A stretch of DNA of 17,316 nucleotides from Desulfoprunum sp. (GTDB lineage Bacteria > Desulfobacterota > Desulfobulbia > Desulfobulbales > Desulfocapsaceae), in the NCBI GenBank assembly GCA_030696435.1, contig JAUYSF010000133.1, positions 1-17,316 on the forward strand, written 5' to 3'. The notes under the pieces are model-generated. The model was not told the origin of the DNA. It saw only the letters and a program-made list of their open reading frames with translations, and searched no databases. Of this stretch, positions 1-7,967 are shown one piece after another. Every line of letters starts with the position of its first letter. Position 1 is the stretch's first letter. Position numbers and translations under genes: made by a program.

Positions 1-1
1 G

Positions 2-604
2 ATCAAGATGGAATTCACCGGTGTCGATTCAGCCCTGGTCAGTACCCTGGTGGGTATGCTGCCGGACCATCATCTCATCGTCACCACCCCAACACCCTAT
101 GCCGCAGTCAACAAAGCGCTTTCGACCAACTCCCGGATCATCGTCAAGTATGTCCACGAGGGCAGGCTCTGTATGTTCAAGACCCAGCTGCTCAGGGCCA
201 TTGATTCGCCGGACCATCTCCTGTTTCTGGATTATCCGCCCGTCATTCACTACCATGAGCTGCGCAAGGCCAAGAGAACAAACATCTTCATTCCCTGCAC
301 CCTGCATCCCGGTGGGGAAGGCGAATCGTACGGTGTAGTTGTCGACCTCAGCACCTCCGGCTGTCTCTGCCTTATCAAAAATCGCGGCAACAGTCCCATG
401 CCGCACATGGACATAGGCGACCAACTGCAGTTGCGCTGTCTCCTGCCCGGATTCAGGGAAGAGCAGGAAATTCACGGAATTGTAAAAAATATCAAGAAGA
501 ACAGCATGGAAACCCGGGTCGGGATGGAGTTCTTCAACCTCCAGACCTATCTCGTTGAAACGATTGACCGCTATCTCTACTCCATCGAAAATCTGACCAA
601 CTGA
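2..604 (+). CDS. PilZ-domain c-di-GMP effector with YcgR-like N-terminal domain (probably 5'-partial)
   Basis: This is a cytoplasmic PilZ protein expected to bind cyclic di-GMP and act on motility, pili or the envelope. Counting from the ATG at 8, residues 1-80 resemble the YcgR-type N-terminal beta domain (a GMLPDHHLIVTTP-like stretch). The PilZ domain begins at about 84 and holds both c-di-GMP signatures: RKAKR (R86 and R90) and DLSTSG (D113, S115, G118). The binding residues are therefore intact. The frame is open to the left edge (codons at 2-7 read Ile-Lys), and in this family residues normally precede the part seen at 8, so the true start is probably outside the window and ATG-8 internal. 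The stop lies 10 bp from the convergent kinase gene. The target cannot be named; the only motility gene in view is the PilT-type ATPase about 12 kb away. Confidence 0.85.
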   Translation: MKMEFTGVDSALVSTLVGMLPDHHLIVTTPTPYAAVNKALSTNSRIIVKYVHEGRLCMFKTQLLRAIDSPDHLLFLDYPPVIHYHELRKAKRTNIFIPCTLHPGGEGESYGVVVDLSTSGCLCLIKNRGNSPMPHMDIGDQLQLRCLLPGFREEQEIHGIVKNIKKNSMETRVGMEFFNLQTYLVETIDRYLYSIENLTN

Positions 605-611
605 CAGGCAT

Positions 612-646
612 CCCTCACGCGCCAATGCAGAGCAGGGCGCGTAGGG
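612..646. terminator. Hairpin at the convergent PilZ/kinase junction
   Basis: CCCT (612-615) and ACGCGCC (617-623) pair with GGCGCGT (636-642) and AGGG (643-646). This gives an 11-bp stem with one bulged base (C616) and a 12-nt loop. It begins 8 bp after the PilZ stop and overlaps the 3' end of the convergent kinase gene. No uridine run follows directly on either strand; the nearest on the plus strand is TTTT at 657-660. It may be a bidirectional terminator or a 3'-end protecting structure. The fold is visible, but the termination role is inferred. Confidence 0.4.
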
Positions 647-1697
647 CTACCTCCTGTTTTGCGATGCAGCCGACCAGGGCAAACTGAACAAGGGCACGCT
701 GGAGATTTTCGCCCTCCCGGCGCACCTTGAAGTAGGTGTCCCCTCGCAGATGATCGGTAAAAAAGCGCAGGCCAAGCTCAAAACTGATCAGCAGTACTGC
801 CTCGTAGAGATATTCCCTGTCATGCCGGGAAAGACTCTCACCCATTTCACGACAATAGCCCTCCAGCCAGGCCCTGCAGGTGTCCATATCAAAACGGACC
901 TTCAGGGGATCGCCTCCTTCGCCGCCCCTGTTGCAGCAGGAGCGCAGACAATCTCCCAGATCATAGTGCAGAAGACCCGGGCCTACAGTATCAAGATCAA
1001 TGAGACTGACAACCCTCTTCTGCGCGGCATCGAAAAGAAAATTATCGAGTTTGGGATCGCCGTGGATAATCCGGGTTTGCAGGATTCCCTGGGCGCCGGC
1101 CTGTTGCAGGAGCGGGGCCATATCCCTGTAGTCCTCAACTATGGCGAGGCAATGCCGCAGAGTGGCATCCCGGGCTTTCAGGAAACCGCCGTTCAGGCGG
1201 TCAAATTCCTGCAGATAGGCGGGCAGGACATGGAAACCGGGAAGTGGTTCCTGTACTCTCTCGACGGCGAGATCGCCGATCAGGTGATGGAAGCGCCCGA
1301 GGGCCAGACCGACCTCCGTGGCCTGCGCCGTGTTGTTGATTCGAGCCAGCGGTCTGCCTGTGAGATATTTTTGGGCTCGCCATACTTCGCCGGCATCGTC
1401 TTGAAACCAGGATTTTCCCTCCCGAGTCGGCAGAAGCCCGGCAAAACCGGAGTGCGTTCCCAATTGTCGCTGTCTTTCTTCGAGATGTTGGACGACAACG
1501 GCAAAATTTTCGGCGACGGCTATCGGATCAGGAAAAACCTGGCGGTTGATGCGCTGCAGGACAAAAGACTGCCGGGCGGTCGTGACAAGGTAGGTTGCGT
1601 TGATATTGCCGGCACCCAGCTCCTGTACCACGGTTTTGCCGCCACCGACAAATTGGTCTATGACATGTTGCAATTGCTGCCGGTCATCGGGGATCAT
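615..1697 (-). CDS. APH-fold small-molecule kinase, N-acetylhexosamine 1-kinase (NahK)-like
   Basis: This is a 360-residue kinase of the aminoglycoside-phosphotransferase/choline-kinase fold. The catalytic Brenner motif is HGDPKLDN at 212-219 (D214 base, N219 metal ligand), followed by the metal-binding DLDT at 234-237. The N-lobe stretch FVLQRINRQVFPDP (about 45-58) is typical of the subgroup that includes NahK and proteins often labelled 'phosphotransferase enzyme family'. NahK phosphorylates N-acetylhexosamines at C1; whether this protein shares that substrate is unknown. Its ATG overlaps the stop of the upstream glucokinase gene by 4 bp (1694-1697), which points to translational coupling and a shared sugar-phosphorylating role. 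An antibiotic-resistance function is unlikely given this context and subgroup. The family call is firm; the substrate is not. Confidence 0.75.
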   Translation of the reverse strand: MIPDDRQQLQHVIDQFVGGGKTVVQELGAGNINATYLVTTARQSFVLQRINRQVFPDPIAVAENFAVVVQHLEERQRQLGTHSGFAGLLPTREGKSWFQDDAGEVWRAQKYLTGRPLARINNTAQATEVGLALGRFHHLIGDLAVERVQEPLPGFHVLPAYLQEFDRLNGGFLKARDATLRHCLAIVEDYRDMAPLLQQAGAQGILQTRIIHGDPKLDNFLFDAAQKRVVSLIDLDTVGPGLLHYDLGDCLRSCCNRGGEGGDPLKVRFDMDTCRAWLEGYCREMGESLSRHDREYLYEAVLLISFELGLRFFTDHLRGDTYFKVRREGENLQRALVQFALVGCIAKQEVALRALLCIGA

Positions 1698-2692
1698 CGG
1701 CCAAACGTCACCATGCCGTAGCGGGCTGCTCCGAGAAGGGCCGCATTCTTTTTCATGATGAGATGCACGGGGATAGTATCCATGAGCTTGGCCATTTTAC
1801 CCTTTCGGTGAAAATTTTCCAAAAAGCCCGCGAAAGAAATCTGCCCGGCCAGGCGGGGCATAATACCGCCACCGATATAGAGCCCACCTTTGGCATAGAG
1901 CTTCAGGGCCAAATTCCCGGCCTCACTCCCGAGAATGGCCAGAAAGAGCTCCACAGCTCTGCGGCACAGAGGGCAGGGAGATGCACCAAGCGCCCCATTG
2001 ACAATGACCGGCGTCCGGTCATTGGCTTCCTGCAGGGTGGTAGTGATGGCAGCCGATTCCACCCCGCGTCCTGTTTCCCGCAGAAAGTCGTAGAGATGGG
2101 GGATACCCGGGCCGGCGATGAGATCCTCATAGGTCACCGGGCCACGAGTTTTGGGCATCATCCAGGCGAGAAGCTCGGTCTGTTCTTCATCCACCGGGGC
2201 AAAATCGGCATGACCACCCTCACAGCCCCGCGGGAAGAAAATCGACTCGGACTGCAGCAACAGGCCCTCACCAAGACCTGTGCCCGGTGCAATAACTGCG
2301 ATCATCTCCCCACAATTCTCCTCACCCCGCTGCAATTCCAGGAGGTCGTCCCGGCCGAGCAGGGCGATTGAGGCACAAACGGCGGTCATATCATTGAGCA
2401 GAACAGTGTGCTGAAAGCCAAATAATTCCGTGATACTGCGGGCACTAATCAGCCAAGGAAGATTTGTGACGGTCGCTGACTGCCGATCCGTAACCCCGGC
2501 CACATCCAGGCAGGCATAGTCAGGTCTGAGGCCCGTATCCCGCATGAAAGCAGCGATAATTTCCTCTATCCCGCCATATTCCCGGCTCGGATAACGACAA
2601 TTGGCTAGAGGGACGTAATCCGGAACGGTCATCGAGAAAACGGCCAGTTCACATTTTGTGCCACCGATATCTACCGCCAGAAGTGTCGTCAT
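1694..2692 (-). CDS. glk: Glucokinase (Glk family)
   Basis: This is a 332-residue cytosolic hexokinase that would phosphorylate glucose to glucose 6-phosphate with ATP. The phosphate-1 motif VDIGGTK is at 7-13, the likely catalytic Asp lies in LLNDMTA (D101), the GTG loop of APGTGLGEG is at 137-139, and CEGGHADFAP (157-166) matches the Glk substrate-binding EGGHvDFAP signature. The length is close to E. coli Glk (321). I chose the ATG at 2692 because it places the phosphate loop at the usual distance from the N-terminus. A GTG at 2731 would add 13 residues, and neither start has a clear Shine-Dalgarno site. The gene is fourth in the guaB-led run and overlaps the downstream kinase by 4 bp. Glucose as substrate is inferred from the family; another hexose is possible. 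Confidence 0.8.
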   Translation of the reverse strand: MTTLLAVDIGGTKCELAVFSMTVPDYVPLANCRYPSREYGGIEEIIAAFMRDTGLRPDYACLDVAGVTDRQSATVTNLPWLISARSITELFGFQHTVLLNDMTAVCASIALLGRDDLLELQRGEENCGEMIAVIAPGTGLGEGLLLQSESIFFPRGCEGGHADFAPVDEEQTELLAWMMPKTRGPVTYEDLIAGPGIPHLYDFLRETGRGVESAAITTTLQEANDRTPVIVNGALGASPCPLCRRAVELFLAILGSEAGNLALKLYAKGGLYIGGGIMPRLAGQISFAGFLENFHRKGKMAKLMDTIPVHLIMKKNAALLGAARYGMVTFGR

Positions 2693-2770
2693 AGGCTGTG
2701 TCGTCCATCGCCGCGCCCCAAAATGTTTCACCCTGGGGCTGAGAGTGTTGAGTGTGGAAAGTCAGAATCC

Positions 2771-3538
2771 CTATCGGTCATCAATCGAGCGGATATCCCA
2801 GGCCTCGGTGCGGCTATTGTTGTCCGGATTTTTGACAATCGTGAATTCAAAGATCTGCGACGCATCAAGGAAGAGGGCATCGTTGACATCGTGGGCTTTC
2901 GAACAGTGAAAGAAGACCGATTCCGGGATCAACCCCTCGGGGCGCAGACGGTAATAACGCATAAAGCCAAAGCCCCGATCCGGATTATAATTGATGGGAA
3001 TACCACGCTGCCGGTTTTCACCGTTTGTCGAGGAGAGGGGCAGGAGTCCCGGCACCAGAAAGCCGGAAAGAAAACTATCCGCCGCCTCTTTTAACTCATT
3101 GCTGACATGGTTGAAACCGATAACCTCCACCCGACAGCCCATGTTCTGCAGGGCAGTAACCAGACGGATGAAATCGCCATCACCGGTCAGGAGGATGACT
3201 CGATCAAGATTTCTCGCCTGGTGCAGGGCATCGATTGCCAAATCCATATCGGCGTTGGCCTTGGTGGTGAGGATCCCCTCATCATCGACAAAGTGTTTGA
3301 CGTATTTTTTAATGACCCTGAAACCGCACTGGCGCAGCACATCGTGATACCGGTAGAGTTTTAGGCGATATTCAGGATCTTCCTTGGTCCTGGCACTGTC
3401 TTCGGCCAAGTAGGAATTAGCCCGCAGCAACACCGATTTTCCGGCACTGGCCAATTCCACCAGGACATCGTAGCGCATGCCATAGCCACCGCAGAGCCTG
3501 ATATTTTCGGCATCAACATAAATCCCTGTCTTCAGCAT
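2771..3538 (-). CDS. NYN/LabA-type PIN-like ribonuclease fused to a C-terminal cold-shock (CSD) domain
   Basis: This is a 255-residue two-domain protein. Residues 1-150 form an NYN (LabA/DUF88) domain of the PIN-like nuclease fold, with the acidic residues present: YVDAEN (D9, N12), NADMDLAID (D97, D99, D103) and LLTGDGDF (D120, D122). After a linker, residues 178-250 resemble a cold-shock/OB domain: NYNPDRGFGFM (RNP1-like, 183-193) and SVFFHCS (RNP2-like, 207-213). An insert of about 12 residues separates the two motifs. A metal-dependent RNase with its own nucleic-acid-binding module is the natural reading. I chose the ATG at 3538 because GAGGGA precedes it at good spacing and it lies 29 bp after guaA; a longer start at 3577 would overlap guaA. 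The nuclease call follows the family, and the RNA target is unknown. Confidence 0.8.
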   Translation of the reverse strand: MLKTGIYVDAENIRLCGGYGMRYDVLVELASAGKSVLLRANSYLAEDSARTKEDPEYRLKLYRYHDVLRQCGFRVIKKYVKHFVDDEGILTTKANADMDLAIDALHQARNLDRVILLTGDGDFIRLVTALQNMGCRVEVIGFNHVSNELKEAADSFLSGFLVPGLLPLSSTNGENRQRGIPINYNPDRGFGFMRYYRLRPEGLIPESVFFHCSKAHDVNDALFLDASQIFEFTIVKNPDNNSRTEAWDIRSIDDR

Positions 3539-3567
3539 ACTTTTTCCCTCATCACCAAAACCTGTGT

Positions 3568-5118
3568 CTACTCCCACTCAATGGTCGCGGGCGGCTTGGA
3601 AGAGATGTCGTAGACCACCCTGTTTACCCCCCGCACCTCATTGATGATCCGACTTGAGATCAGGCCCAGGATCTCATAGGGCAGCCTCGACCAGTCGGCG
3701 GTCATGGCATCCCGGGAGTCGACAGCCCGCAGGGCGATAACGTTCTCATAGGTCCGTCCATCACCCATGACCCCAACCGTCTGGATCGGCAGCAGGACGG
3801 CAAATGACTGCCAGACCTTGCGATACCAACCGCTCTTTTTCATCTCCTCAAGGACAATGACATCGGCTTGCCGTACAATCCTGAGACGTTCGGCGGTCAC
3901 CTCGCCCATAATCCGGATGCCGAGCCCCGGACCGGGGAAGGGCTGACGGTAGATGGCCTCTTCAGGCAGGCCGAGCTCAAGGCCGAGTTCACGCACCTCA
4001 TCCTTGAACAGCTCGCGCAGTGGTTCGATAAGGGCGAGTTTCATAATCTCAGGCAGGCCGCCGACGTTATGGTGCGACTTGATCGGGGCCTCACCGCGGA
4101 AAGAAACCGATTCGATGACATCGGGATAGAGAGTGCCCTGAGCCAGGTATTTGACTTCGCCGATCCTGCCGGCCTCGTCTTCGAAAATTTTGATAAATCC
4201 CAAGCCGATACGCTTACGTTTTACCTCAGGATCGACCACGCCCTGGAGTTCGTCCAGGAAAAAGTCAGCGGCATCCACATCAATGACATGGAGCTTACTC
4301 GTTTCCCGGAAAAATCGCAGGATGGACTCGGACTCGCCGGTTCGCATTAGACCGTTGTTAACATAGATGCAGGTGAGCTGGTCGCCTATGGCCCGATGGA
4401 CGATGGCGGCCACTACAGACGAATCCACCCCGCCGGACAAGGCACAGATGACCCGATCCTTACCAACCCTGGCCCTGATCGATTCCACTGCGGCCTCAAT
4501 AAAGGAATGCATGGTCCAGGAGGGCGAGCAGTTACAGATGCCAAAGATGAAATTGCGCAGCACATCGTTGCCGATCAGGGTGTGGGCCACCTCCGGATGG
4601 AACTGCACGGCGACAAAGGGCTTCTCCGCATGTCTGAGGGCGGCAAAAGGCGAATGGGCACTTATGGCAGTGGTGACAAAGCCCTCGGGTATGACCTCGA
4701 CGCGGTCGCCATGGCTCATCCAGACCTGATGACGGATCTCGCCGGTCTCCAGCCCGGCAAACAGCCCCTCGGTTGAAAGAATCGCCAGGTCGGCCTTGCC
4801 GAACTCGCGTTTCTCAGCCTTCTCCACCTTCCCGCCCAGTTGCTGAATCATGAGCTGGGCCCCGTAGCAGATACCGAGGACGGGGATGCCGAGGTTAAAG
4901 ACACCGGCATCGCACAGTGGGGCATCAGGGTCATAGACCGAACAGGGACTGCCCGAAAGGATGATGCCGGTCGGATTCAAAGCCTTAATTTTCGTGAGCG
5001 ACGTCGAAAAGGGATGAATCTCACTGTAGACTTTCTGTTCCCTGATGCGCCGGGCAATCAACTGGGTAGTCTGGGAACCGAAATCGAGGATAACTATTTT
5101 CTCGCTGTGGATGTCCAT
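3568..5118 (-). CDS. guaA: GMP synthase (glutamine-hydrolysing)
   Basis: This 516-residue enzyme converts XMP to GMP with ATP and glutamine, the last step of GMP synthesis. The class I amidotransferase domain (about 7-195) carries Cys84 in [10 protein letters not shown] and the His174/Glu176 pair in QFHPEV, so the triad is complete. The ATP-pyrophosphatase P-loop SGGVDSS is at 228-234. The C-terminal dimerisation domain ends in the typical [11 protein letters not shown]. The length fits the family (E. coli 525). I chose the ATG at 5118 because it sits just before the conserved IVILDFGSQ; the open frame runs upstream to 5181 but without family resemblance. guaA lies 83 bp downstream of guaB, as is common, and the NYN gene follows at 29 bp. 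Confidence 0.97.
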   Translation of the reverse strand: MDIHSEKIVILDFGSQTTQLIARRIREQKVYSEIHPFSTSLTKIKALNPTGIILSGSPCSVYDPDAPLCDAGVFNLGIPVLGICYGAQLMIQQLGGKVEKAEKREFGKADLAILSTEGLFAGLETGEIRHQVWMSHGDRVEVIPEGFVTTAISAHSPFAALRHAEKPFVAVQFHPEVAHTLIGNDVLRNFIFGICNCSPSWTMHSFIEAAVESIRARVGKDRVICALSGGVDSSVVAAIVHRAIGDQLTCIYVNNGLMRTGESESILRFFRETSKLHVIDVDAADFFLDELQGVVDPEVKRKRIGLGFIKIFEDEAGRIGEVKYLAQGTLYPDVIESVSFRGEAPIKSHHNVGGLPEIMKLALIEPLRELFKDEVRELGLELGLPEEAIYRQPFPGPGLGIRIMGEVTAERLRIVRQADVIVLEEMKKSGWYRKVWQSFAVLLPIQTVGVMGDGRTYENVIALRAVDSRDAMTADWSRLPYEILGLISSRIINEVRGVNRVVYDISSKPPATIEWE

Positions 5119-5150
5119 GGATATACTCAATGTTTTCGAAATTTTAAGGA

Positions 5151-5175
5151 GTGCGGAAGATAGGACGCTCCGCAC
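5151..5175 (-). other. Hairpin in the guaB-guaA spacer
   Basis: GTGCGGA (5151-5157) and TCCGCAC (5169-5175) form a perfect 7-bp stem with an 11-nt loop. Read on the minus strand an extra G-U pair extends it to 8 bp, while the plus strand has a mismatch there, so it suits the guaBA transcript. The bases that follow (CCTTAAAATTT) are not a true uridine tract, so full termination is unlikely. It could be a pause, an RNA-processing site or a partial attenuator that sets the guaB to guaA ratio. Confidence 0.4.
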
Positions 5176-5201
5176 CGTCAATTGCCGCCCTGACTCTGGT
5201 C

Positions 5202-6665
5202 TCAGGCCGTCCGGTAATTGGGGGCCTCTTTGGTGATGATGACATCATGAACATGGGATTCGCGCAGACCGGCCGGGGAAATCCGGACAAACGTGGCCTT
5301 CTGCTGCAGATCGCCGATGGTTGCCGCTCCGACATAGCCCATGCCCGAGCGTAATCCGCCAAGAAGCTGATAGAGGACGTTGACGATCGAGCCACGATAG
5401 GGCACTTTGCCCTCGATACCTTCCGGGACCAGCTTCGAGGTGGCGGTGATTTCCGACTGGAAATAACGGTCGGACGAACCCTGGCTCATCGCCCCGAGTG
5501 AACCCATGCCCCGGTATCCTTTATAGGTTCGGCCCTGATAGAGAAAGGTCTCGCCGGGTGTTTCATCGGTACCGGCAAAGAGACTGCCGATCATCACCGA
5601 ATGGGCTCCGGCGCCGATGGCCTTGGTCAGATCGCCGGAATGCTTGATGCCGCCGTCGGCAATAATGGGAATGCCATGCTTCATACCCTCACGCACGCAG
5701 CTCTGCAAGGCAGTCATCTGCGGCACACCGACACCGGCGACAATCCGCGTGGTGCAGATCGAACCGGGCCCGACACCGACCTTGACCGCATTGGCGCCGG
5801 CCTTGATCAGATCGGCCGTAGCCTCACCGGTTGCCACATTACCGGCAATGACGGACAAGTTAGGGAATATCGCCTTGATCGCCGCGACAGCCCGCAGAAC
5901 CCCGAGCGAATGGCCATGGGCAGAATCGATAGCAACCACGTCAACCCCGGCCCGCACAAGTCTCTCGGCATGTTCTTCAATTTTCGGACCGACCCCGAGG
6001 GCGGCCCCGACAATGAGGCGACCGAATTCATCTTTGGCAGCCAGCGGATATTTTTTGATCTTTTCCAGATCTTTGATAGTAATCAGGCCCTTGAGCCCAC
6101 CCTTGTCATCGACCACCAGAAGTTTTTCTATGCGGTGCTCATGCAACAGAGCCTTGGAATGTTCGAGATCAATGCCGACCTTGGCGGTCACCAGGTTTTT
6201 GCTGGTCATGACATCGGCCACCCGCAGGTCGTTATCCGAAACAAAGCGCAGATCACGATTCGTGACGATACCCACCAACCGGCCTTCATGCAGGACCGGC
6301 AGTCCGGATATCTTGTAGGTACTCATGATCTCCTGAACCTCGGCCACCGACTGGTCCTGACGTACCGTTATCGGATCGATAATCATGCCGGACTCGGACT
6401 TCTTCACCCGTTCAACCTCAAGGATCTGCTGGTCAATGCTCATATTCTTGTGGATGATGCCGATTCCCCCTTCGCGGGCCATGGCAATCGCCGTCCGGTG
6501 TTCGGTGACCGTGTCCATCGCCGAACTGATCAGAGGTGTGTTGAGCTTGATTGTATCAGTGAGCAAGGTCGCGAGCGATACTTCATTGGGCAGTACCTCG
6601 GAGGCCGCAGGAACAAGAAGAAGATCATCAAAAGTGAGTGCTGTTTCAATAGTATCTGGTAACAT
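5202..6665 (-). CDS. guaB: IMP dehydrogenase
   Basis: This 487-residue enzyme oxidises IMP to XMP with NAD+, the committed step of guanine nucleotide synthesis. The TIM-barrel start [11 protein letters not shown] is at 10-20. Two CBS domains (about 95-205) interrupt the barrel; they usually bind adenine or guanine nucleotides as a regulatory module. The catalytic loop GPGSICTTR puts the nucleophile at Cys304, and the flap region contains [11 protein letters not shown]. The length equals that of canonical IMPDH (E. coli 488). The start is secure: GGAGG ends 4 bp before the ATG. It is the first gene of a five-gene minus-strand run and is transcribed from the divergent spacer at 6666-6944. Confidence 0.97.
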   Translation of the reverse strand: MLPDTIETALTFDDLLLVPAASEVLPNEVSLATLLTDTIKLNTPLISSAMDTVTEHRTAIAMAREGGIGIIHKNMSIDQQILEVERVKKSESGMIIDPITVRQDQSVAEVQEIMSTYKISGLPVLHEGRLVGIVTNRDLRFVSDNDLRVADVMTSKNLVTAKVGIDLEHSKALLHEHRIEKLLVVDDKGGLKGLITIKDLEKIKKYPLAAKDEFGRLIVGAALGVGPKIEEHAERLVRAGVDVVAIDSAHGHSLGVLRAVAAIKAIFPNLSVIAGNVATGEATADLIKAGANAVKVGVGPGSICTTRIVAGVGVPQMTALQSCVREGMKHGIPIIADGGIKHSGDLTKAIGAGAHSVMIGSLFAGTDETPGETFLYQGRTYKGYRGMGSLGAMSQGSSDRYFQSEITATSKLVPEGIEGKVPYRGSIVNVLYQLLGGLRSGMGYVGAATIGDLQQKATFVRISPAGLRESHVHDVIITKEAPNYRTA

Positions 6666-6944
6666 AATCCCTCCTTTTCGGGGATGAGGCAGTTGGAGTG
6701 CATCCGAAACGGGCTGTGGGCCACCCCTGGCCGGAATGGTCGCCCTCAGATGTCAATCTGTTTTCATGCCTTTATTGAATGTATTACAGTAAAGCATATA
6801 TAGAGTACAAAACTCAAACCTTTTGAGGTGCCGTTTCGACGGCTTAAAACGGTCCCCCGTTTCCAAAGGTGCGAAGAATAAGTATAGTAGTAAAGTTGAC
6901 GATATTCACTGCAGCCGGTTCATGCCACAGCCAAGGAAGGAAGT
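6666..6944. promoter_or_regulatory. Divergent regulatory spacer between guaB and the yciO-like gene
   Basis: This 279-bp non-coding stretch must drive guaB (-) and the yciO-like gene (+). An AT-rich core lies at about 6770-6825. On the minus strand there are several weak -35/-10 options, such as TTGAGT, 18 bp, TTTACT, but none is compelling. Two inverted repeats could be operators: CTCAAA/TTTGAG (6813-6818 and 6822-6827, perfect, 3-bp centre) and CCGTTT/AAACGG (6831-6836 and 6847-6852). I recognise no known riboswitch. Confidence 0.5.
6860..6888 (+). promoter_or_regulatory. Candidate sigma-70 promoter for the yciO-like gene
   Basis: TTTCCA (6860-6865, 4 of 6 matches to the -35 consensus), a 17-bp spacer and TATAGT (6883-6888, 5 of 6 matches to the -10 consensus) lie 57 bp before the ATG at 6945. 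Spacing and -10 are good and the -35 is moderate. No test of activity is possible from sequence. Confidence 0.45.
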
Positions 6945-7556
6945 ATGCTTTTACCAATCAACCCTGAGAATCCACAGCTCCGCCTGATCCAGCAGGTTGT
7001 CGAGAAAATGAGGAACGGCGCCATTATCTGTTATCCCACCGACACCGGCTACGGCATCGGCTGTGATATTTTCAATCCCAAATCCATCAAGCGAATCCAG
7101 CAGATTACCGGGCGTCCTGCCAATAAACCTTTTTCCTTCATGTGCTCGGACCTTAGACATATCAGTGAATATGCCCATGTTTCCAATACAGCCTACAGGT
7201 TGCTGAAAAAGTGCCTGCCGGGTCCCTATACCTTCGTCCTGCCCGGCACCAAATTGGTTCCCAAAATCATGCTGGCCAAACAGAAGACCGTCGGTATCAG
7301 AGTACCGGACCACCCTATCTGCCAACTGCTCATTGAAACCCTCGGCTATCCGCTGCTGAATACAAGCGTGCCGGCAGATGGTGATCGCCTACCCTTCTGC
7401 GAGCCATATGAGATTGATGACTTCATCGGCAACCGGGTCGATCTGATCATCGATGGTGGCCCAGTGATTGCCGATCCGTCCTCGGTTATCGACCTGACCC
7501 ACGATACCCCCGAGATCATCCGCATCGGCAAGGGTGATCTCAGTCTTTTCCGCTGA
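6945..7556 (+). CDS. YciO/TsaC/Sua5-family protein (L-threonylcarbamoyladenylate synthase-like)
   Basis: This is a 203-residue single-domain member of the YrdC-like fold. Sua5/TsaC enzymes make threonylcarbamoyl-AMP for the t6A modification of ANN-decoding tRNAs. Visible motifs are YPTDTGYGIGC (30-40), NKPFSFMCSDL (60-70), the LPGPYTFVLPGTK stretch, a VGIRVPDHPI segment and NTSVPADGD, which takes the place of the usual STSAN. The KPF-M-C and GTK features point to the YciO branch, whose role in t6A is less certain than that of TsaC or Sua5. There is no C-terminal Sua5 domain. The start is supported by GGAAGG about 5 bp upstream. The 3' end overlaps the convergent IHF gene by 17 bp. Function within the family is not settled by sequence. 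Confidence 0.85.
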   Translation: MLLPINPENPQLRLIQQVVEKMRNGAIICYPTDTGYGIGCDIFNPKSIKRIQQITGRPANKPFSFMCSDLRHISEYAHVSNTAYRLLKKCLPGPYTFVLPGTKLVPKIMLAKQKTVGIRVPDHPICQLLIETLGYPLLNTSVPADGDRLPFCEPYEIDDFIGNRVDLIIDGGPVIADPSSVIDLTHDTPEIIRIGKGDLSLFR

Positions 7557-7824
7557 TAAGTGCCTCTTTCAGCGATTTGCTCATTGTGAAATGCAGCGTC
7601 TTGCGTTCAGGGATATCCATTACCACCCCTGTGCGGGGATTTTTTGTGCTCCGCGGTTTTCGCTCCCGGGTTGAAAAGGTCCCAAACCCTCGTAACTCAA
7701 TGCGTCTCCCCTCGACCAGGGCCCGGGTCATTGTCTCAAGGATAATGTCTACGGCCAGGGTCACATCCTGTTTCTGCTGGCCAAGCTCCCCGCTCACCCG
7801 ATCAACTATGTCTTTTTTCAACAT
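7540..7824 (-). CDS. ihfB: Integration host factor subunit, beta-type (HU/IHF family DNA-bending protein)
   Basis: This is a 94-residue HU/IHF-fold protein, the same length as E. coli IhfB. The dimer core ends in RRIELRGFGTFS (40-51), close to the IhfB form, and the beta-arm carries KNPRTG with the DNA-intercalating proline at 63. Lying downstream of rpsA matches the rpsA-ihfB order of E. coli, which favours IhfB over HU or IhfA. The start is uncertain: ATG-7824 gives the family-standard N-terminus MLKKDIVDRV, but an in-frame GTG at 7839 has AGGA five bases upstream and would add five residues. An intrinsic terminator separates it from rpsA, so it may have its own promoter. The 3' end overlaps the convergent yciO-like gene by 17 bp. 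Confidence 0.88.
   Translation of the reverse strand: MLKKDIVDRVSGELGQQKQDVTLAVDIILETMTRALVEGRRIELRGFGTFSTRERKPRSTKNPRTGVVMDIPERKTLHFTMSKSLKEALISGKD
7551..7574. other. Small inverted repeat at the yciO-like/ihfB convergent overlap
   Basis: CGCTGA (7551-7556) and TCAGCG (7569-7574) are perfect 6-bp arms with a 12-nt loop. The left arm contains the yciO-like stop, and the whole lies within the ihfB coding end. There is no uridine run on either side, so this is a weak candidate for a bidirectional 3' structure. Confidence 0.25.
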
Positions 7825-7888
7825 TTTTCTATCACTCACTGGCGTCCTGCCGACCAAACAGTCAGACGAGGCACCTCCTGAAGGGTAT

Positions 7889-7931
7889 AAAAAAAGGCTG
7901 TTCCACCAGACCTTCTCCAGCGGAACAACCT
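7889..7931 (-). terminator. Rho-independent terminator after rpsA
   Basis: On the minus strand AGGTTGTTCC (7931-7922) pairs with GGAACAGCCT (7904-7895) over 10 bp with one G-U wobble and a 17-nt loop, followed directly by a run of seven T (7895-7889). It starts 37 bp after the rpsA stop. A short 5-bp hairpin, CCCGC/GCGGG (7953-7957 and 7963-7967), sits immediately after the stop. Together they form a convincing rpsA 3' end that isolates ihfB at least partly. Confidence 0.8.
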
Positions 7932-7967
7932 TTCGCTTACATTCGCGTCTTTCCCGCTAGAAGCGGG

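Noticed and set aside
750..1721. Plus-strand frame of 323 codons opposite the NahK-like kinase
   Set aside because: The minus-strand kinase has catalytic motifs and a coupled start; the opposite frame shows no recognisable domain.
5601..6662. Long plus-strand frame (353 codons) opposite guaB
   Set aside because: It is antisense to a fully conserved IMP dehydrogenase. The translation has no family resemblance and reflects codon bias of the real gene.
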